Assembly (NCBI RefSeq): GCF_009176645.1
Contig: NZ_AP019007.1
Location: forward strand, 2,232,001-2,296,000
DNA: 64,000 nt
Source: Enterobacter oligotrophicus
GTDB taxonomy: Bacteria; Pseudomonadota; Gammaproteobacteria; Enterobacterales; Enterobacteriaceae
Reading direction: 5' to 3'
Shown here: piece by piece, positions 60,452-64,000 of the stretch
How the letters are laid out: each line of letters opens with the position of its first letter
How positions within the stretch are numbered: the first letter of the stretch is position 1
Notes under the pieces: model-generated
Seen by the model: the letters and a program-made list of their open reading frames with translations, nothing else
Databases searched by the model: none
What the model was told of the DNA's origin: nothing
Position numbers and translations under genes: made by a program

Positions 60452-61936
60452 ATGCTCAGCTCCACCTCGCTTTATGCGGCAATTGATCTCGGTTCGAATA
60501 GTTTTCATATGCTGGTTGTGCGCGAGGTGGCGGGAAGCATACAAACGCTGACGCGCATTAAGCGCAAGGTCCGCCTCGCGGCGGGCCTGAGCAGCGATAA
60601 TCACCTCTCCCCCGAAGCCATGGAACGTGGCTGGCAGTGTCTGCGTCTCTTTGCGGAACGGCTGCAGGATATCCCACATACGCAAATCCGCGTTGTCGCC
60701 ACGGCAACCCTTCGTCTGGCGGTGAACGCCGTGGATTTTATTGCCAAAGCGCAGGAAATACTCGGCTGTCCGGTGCAGGTCATCAGCGGCGAAGAAGAAG
60801 CGCGCCTGATTTATCAGGGTGTGGCGCATACTACCGGCGGTGACGATCGCCGTCTGGTGGTAGATATTGGCGGAGCCAGTACCGAGCTGGTCACCGGCAC
60901 AGGTGCGCAGGCGACCTCACTGTTCAGCCTGTCGATGGGCTGTGTAACCTGGCTTGAGCGCTACTTTACCGATCGCAATCTCGCACAAGAGAACTTCGAC
61001 GAGGCTGAAAATGCCGCGCGTGAGGTGCTGCGTCCGGTCATGGACGAACTACGCTATCACGGCTGGAAAGTGTGCGTGGGTGCCTCCGGTACGGTGCAGG
61101 CATTGCAGGAAATCATGATGGCGCAGGGGATGGACGAGCGGATCACGCTTGCCAAGCTCCAGCAGCTTAAACAGCGCGCCATTCAGTGCGGCCGTCTGGA
61201 AGAGCTGGAAATTGAAGGGCTAACGCTCGAACGTGCGCTGGTCTTCCCCAGCGGACTGGCCATTCTGATCGCTATTTTCACCGAGCTGAATATCCAGTGT
61301 ATGACGCTGGCGGGCGGCGCGCTGCGTGAAGGTCTGGTCTATGGGATGTTACATCTGTCGGTGGATCAGGACATTCGTAGCCGCACGCTGCGTAACGTTC
61401 AGCGCCGTTTTATGGTTGATACCGATCAGGCACATCGCGTGGCGCAACTGGCCTCTTTGTTTGCCGATCAGGTGGCGAACTGCTGGGATCTTGAGCCGTT
61501 AAGCCGTGATTTACTGCTCAGTGCGTGTGCATTGCATGAAGTGGGCCTGAGTATCGATTTTAAACAGGCACCTGCTCACGCAGCGTATCTGGTGCGTAAT
61601 CTCGATCTACCGGGCTACACCCCGGCGCAGAAAAAGCTGCTGGCAACGCTACTGCTGAACCAGACCAACGCGGTTGACCTCTCTTCACTCCACCAGCAGA
61701 ACGCCGTACCGCCACGCGTGGCCGAGCATCTGTGCCGCTTGCTGCGTCTGGCAATTTTGTTTGCCAGCCGCCGTCGTGACGATCTGCTTCCGGCCATTAC
61801 GCTGGTGGCAGACGATGAGAAACTGACGCTGACGCTGCCGGAAAATTGGCTTGAAGATCATCCCCTTGGCGCGGAAATGATTGAACAGGAGTGCCAGTGG
61901 CAGAGCTATGTACACTGGGTGCTTGAGGTGAAGTAG
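60452..61936 (+). CDS. gppA: GppA, guanosine pentaphosphatase/exopolyphosphatase
   Basis: Converts pppGpp to ppGpp in the stringent response and also hydrolyses polyphosphate. The 494 residues match E. coli. The ASKHA-fold motifs are [15 protein letters not shown] (near 8) and [12 protein letters not shown] (near 140). [11 protein letters not shown] (near 113) contains the catalytic glutamate region. The C-terminal HD-like helical domain starts near 310. It forms an operon with rhlB. Confidence 0.96.
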   Translation: MLSSTSLYAAIDLGSNSFHMLVVREVAGSIQTLTRIKRKVRLAAGLSSDNHLSPEAMERGWQCLRLFAERLQDIPHTQIRVVATATLRLAVNAVDFIAKAQEILGCPVQVISGEEEARLIYQGVAHTTGGDDRRLVVDIGGASTELVTGTGAQATSLFSLSMGCVTWLERYFTDRNLAQENFDEAENAAREVLRPVMDELRYHGWKVCVGASGTVQALQEIMMAQGMDERITLAKLQQLKQRAIQCGRLEELEIEGLTLERALVFPSGLAILIAIFTELNIQCMTLAGGALREGLVYGMLHLSVDQDIRSRTLRNVQRRFMVDTDQAHRVAQLASLFADQVANCWDLEPLSRDLLLSACALHEVGLSIDFKQAPAHAAYLVRNLDLPGYTPAQKKLLATLLLNQTNAVDLSSLHQQNAVPPRVAEHLCRLLRLAILFASRRRDDLLPAITLVADDEKLTLTLPENWLEDHPLGAEMIEQECQWQSYVHWVLEVK

Positions 61937-61949
61937 TACGCTGTACATT

Positions 61950-61979
61950 GCCGGGTGGCGCTGCGCTTACCCGGCTTAC
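61950..61979. repeat. REP element between gppA and rep
   Basis: GCCGGGTGGCGCTGCGCTTACCCGGC is a single REP palindrome between the convergent gppA and rep stops. It probably protects both mRNA ends. It has no clear T tract. Confidence 0.8.
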
Positions 61980-61985
61980 AAATCA

Positions 61986-64000
61986 TTATCCTTTCTCTTT
62001 GGCTTTTGCCAGCATGGCGCGAATATTCGCCACGTTCGCCTGGCCCTTGTGCATACGCTCTTCGGCCGTAATCACTTTGCGCTCCTGCTCCCAGATGAGA
62101 TCGTCCTGGGGCAGTTCCAGCAGGAAACGGCTCGGCTCCGGGCGAACCAGTTCACCATACTGCCTGCGTTCTTTACACAGCGTAAAGACCAGCTCTTTCT
62201 GGGCGCGGGTGATCCCCACATAGGCCAGACGACGCTCTTCGTCGACGTTATCTTCATCAATGCTGCTCTGGTGCGGTAACAAACCTTCTTCCATGCCGAC
62301 CAGATAGACATACGGAAACTCCAGCCCTTTTGACGCATGCAGGGTCATCAACTGTACCTGATCGGCCTCTTCCTCGCTCTCACCGCGCTCCATCATGTCG
62401 CGCAGCGTAAAGCGGGTAACCACCTGGGTCAGGGTCATCGGCTCGTCAATCTCCGATCCTTCCAGCATTTCAGTCATCCAGCTAAAGAGCTGGTTGACGT
62501 TTTTCATCCGCATCTCGGCTGCTTTCGGGCTGGCGGAGGTTTCATAGAGCCAGGATTCATAATCGATGCCGTGAATAAGGTCGCGCACGGCAGCAACAGG
62601 CTCGCGTTCCGCCAGGCGCTGCACTTCGCCCAGCCAGTGGGTAAAGCGGGTTAAATTATCATACCCACGTCCTGTCAGCGTCTGGCTCAGCCCCATATCA
62701 AAGCTGGCGGTGAACAGGCTTTTGTTACGCGTCATCGCCCACTCGCCCAGCTTTTGCAGCGTCGCCGGGCCAATCTCACGTTTCGGCGTGTTCACAATAC
62801 GCAGAAACGCGCTGTCGTCATCCGGGTTAGTCAGCACGCGCAGATAAGCCAGCAGATCTTTAATTTCAGGGCGCGAGAAGAACGAGGTGCCGCCTGAAAT
62901 TTTGTAAGGGATGCGGTTCTGCATCAGCATTTTTTCAAAAACGCGCGACTGGTGATTGCCGCGGTAAAGGATCGCATAATCCTTATATTCGGTTTTATTG
63001 ACGAAGTGGTGGGCAATCAGTTCGCCCGTCACGCGCTCCGCCTCATGCTCTTCATTGTTGGCGCTCAGCACTTTCAGTTCGGTGCCGTAACCCAGTTCGG
63101 AAAAGAGACGTTTTTCGAACACGTGCGGGTTATTGGCAATCAGGATATTCGCCGCCTTCAGGATGCGCCCAGAGGAGCGGTAGTTTTGCTCCAGTTTAAT
63201 CACCTGCAGCGCCGGGAAATCTTTGCTCAGCAACACCAGGTTTTGTGGACGCGCACCTCGCCAGGAGTAAATTGACTGGTCATCATCACCCACAACGGTA
63301 AAGCGGGCGCGCTGTCCTACCAGCAGCTTCACCAGTTCATACTGGCTGGTGTTGGTGTCCTGGTATTCATCCACCAGCAGGTAGCGGATTTTGTTCTGCC
63401 AGCGTTCGCGCACCTCCTCGTTACGCTGAAGCAACAGCGTCGGCAGCAGGATCAGATCGTCGAAATCCAGCACATTGCACGCTTTCATATGTGCGTCGTA
63501 CAGACCATAGCAGTGGGCGAAAATCCGATCCCGTTCACCTTTGGCACTCGCCGCCGCCTGAGCTGGCGTCATCAGATCGTTTTTCCAGTTGGAGATCGTC
63601 GAGATCAGCTGTTGCAGCAGAACTTTGTCATCCTCAATCAGCCCTTCCGTCAGCTCTTTAAGCAGTGCCACCTGGTCGGTGTCATCGAAAAGCGAGAAGT
63701 TGGATTTCATCCCCAGCGCCGCGTATTCACGCTTGATGATATCCAGCCCCAGCGTGTGAAACGTGGAGATCATCAGCCCGCGCGCCTCTTTGCGCCCCAG
63801 CGTCTGGCCGACACGCTCTTTCATCTCGCGCGCCGCTTTGTTAGTAAAGGTCACGGCCGCAATGTGGCGCGCCTGATACCCGCAGCCACGGATTAAATGG
63901 GCGATTTTATTGGTGATCACGCGGGTTTTACCGGAGCCAGCCCCCGCCAGCACCAGGCAAGGTCCGGTGACAAATTCGACGGCTTGTTGTTGTCCGGGGT
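61986..64000 (-). CDS. rep: Rep DNA helicase (5' end beyond window)
   Basis: 3'-5' superfamily 1 helicase that clears proteins ahead of replication forks and restarts phage and plasmid replication. The frame is open to the right edge, reading [26 protein letters not shown]. coli Rep begins MRLNPGQQQ, so about four codons lie outside. The apparent internal start at 63953 is a GTG inside this conserved segment and should not be used. Walker A is GAGSGKT, motif [15 protein letters not shown], and [16 protein letters not shown] and [19 protein letters not shown] follow. The C-terminal ten residues ([12 protein letters not shown]) differ from E. coli. Confidence 0.96.
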   Translation of the reverse strand, partial: PGQQQAVEFVTGPCLVLAGAGSGKTRVITNKIAHLIRGCGYQARHIAAVTFTNKAAREMKERVGQTLGRKEARGLMISTFHTLGLDIIKREYAALGMKSNFSLFDDTDQVALLKELTEGLIEDDKVLLQQLISTISNWKNDLMTPAQAAASAKGERDRIFAHCYGLYDAHMKACNVLDFDDLILLPTLLLQRNEEVRERWQNKIRYLLVDEYQDTNTSQYELVKLLVGQRARFTVVGDDDQSIYSWRGARPQNLVLLSKDFPALQVIKLEQNYRSSGRILKAANILIANNPHVFEKRLFSELGYGTELKVLSANNEEHEAERVTGELIAHHFVNKTEYKDYAILYRGNHQSRVFEKMLMQNRIPYKISGGTSFFSRPEIKDLLAYLRVLTNPDDDSAFLRIVNTPKREIGPATLQKLGEWAMTRNKSLFTASFDMGLSQTLTGRGYDNLTRFTHWLGEVQRLAEREPVAAVRDLIHGIDYESWLYETSASPKAAEMRMKNVNQLFSWMTEMLEGSEIDEPMTLTQVVTRFTLRDMMERGESEEEADQVQLMTLHASKGLEFPYVYLVGMEEGLLPHQSSIDEDNVDEERRLAYVGITRAQKELVFTLCKERRQYGELVRPEPSRFLLELPQDDLIWEQERKVITAEERMHKGQANVANIRAMLAKAKEKG

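Noticed and set aside
63900..63953. Start of rep at the GTG within [10 protein letters not shown]
   Set aside because: The frame stays open to the window edge and reads the conserved [13 protein letters not shown] segment of the Rep N-terminus. The true start lies about four codons outside.

Overview
The window is a stretch of enterobacterial core chromosome. Nearly every protein is recognisable at close to the length of its Escherichia coli K-12 counterpart, and gene order follows the E. coli fadBA-to-rep segment (about 85-86 min on that map) with a few losses and one substitution. Many short palindromic REP/BIME units built on GTAGGCCGGGTAAGC and GCCACCCGGC, together with the absence of yigF, yigG, aslA, aslB, rffG and rffH, suggest an Enterobacter-like genus (Enterobacter, Lelliottia, Leclercia or a relative) rather than Escherichia itself. 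That genus assignment is inference.

Layout. (1) 1-3.6 kb: fadBA, aerobic fatty-acid beta-oxidation, behind a FadR operator. (2) 3.6-13.5 kb: fre and ubiD, the anti-terminator gene rfaH, the Tat export genes tatABC with tatD, the ubiquinone genes ubiB, ubiJ and ubiE, and rmuC. (3) 13.7-18.9 kb: udp with two CRP sites, dlhH, and the divergent metE/metR pair with MetJ and MetR operators. (4) 18.8-28.4 kb: transporters and envelope enzymes (yigM, yigL, pldB, rhtB, rhtC, recQ, pldA, yigI, rarD, corA). (5) 28.5-37.6 kb: a corA leader, uvrD under LexA, the dapF-yigA-xerC-yigB run, lptM, cyaY, a REP array, and cyaA. (6) 37.9-42 kb: the heme operon hemCDXY. (7) 42-44.4 kb: an unplaced MFS transporter gene, the small RNA GlmZ with sigma-54 and GlrR control sites, and a four-tRNA operon (Arg, His, Leu, Pro). 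(8) 44.4-56.9 kb: yifK and the enterobacterial common antigen (ECA) operon wecA-wzzE-wecB-wecC-wecD-wecE-wzxE-wecF-wzyE-wecG. (9) 57-64 kb: rho with a rhoL-like leader, trxA, rhlB, gppA, and rep running off the right edge.

How the genes work together. Ubiquinone synthesis is covered by ubiD, ubiB, ubiJ and ubiE. The ECA operon holds initiation (WecA), precursor synthesis (WecB, WecC, WecE, WecD), sugar transfer (WecG, WecF), flipping (WzxE), polymerisation (WzyE) and chain-length control (WzzE). It lacks rffG and rffH, so its dTDP-4-keto-6-deoxyglucose must come from genes elsewhere. DNA repair and replication genes (recQ, uvrD, rep, xerC, rmuC) are scattered among the others.

I found no transposase, prophage, CRISPR array, toxin-antitoxin pair, defence island or clearly undescribed multigene system. 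The items most worth a second look are the rffGH-less ECA operon, the corA leader with its TTG-started small ORF, the 47-bp periodic REP array, a 113-bp tail-to-tail overlap of metR and yigM, the MFS gene in the slot used by aslA/aslB in E. coli, and several perfect intergenic hairpins of unknown role.
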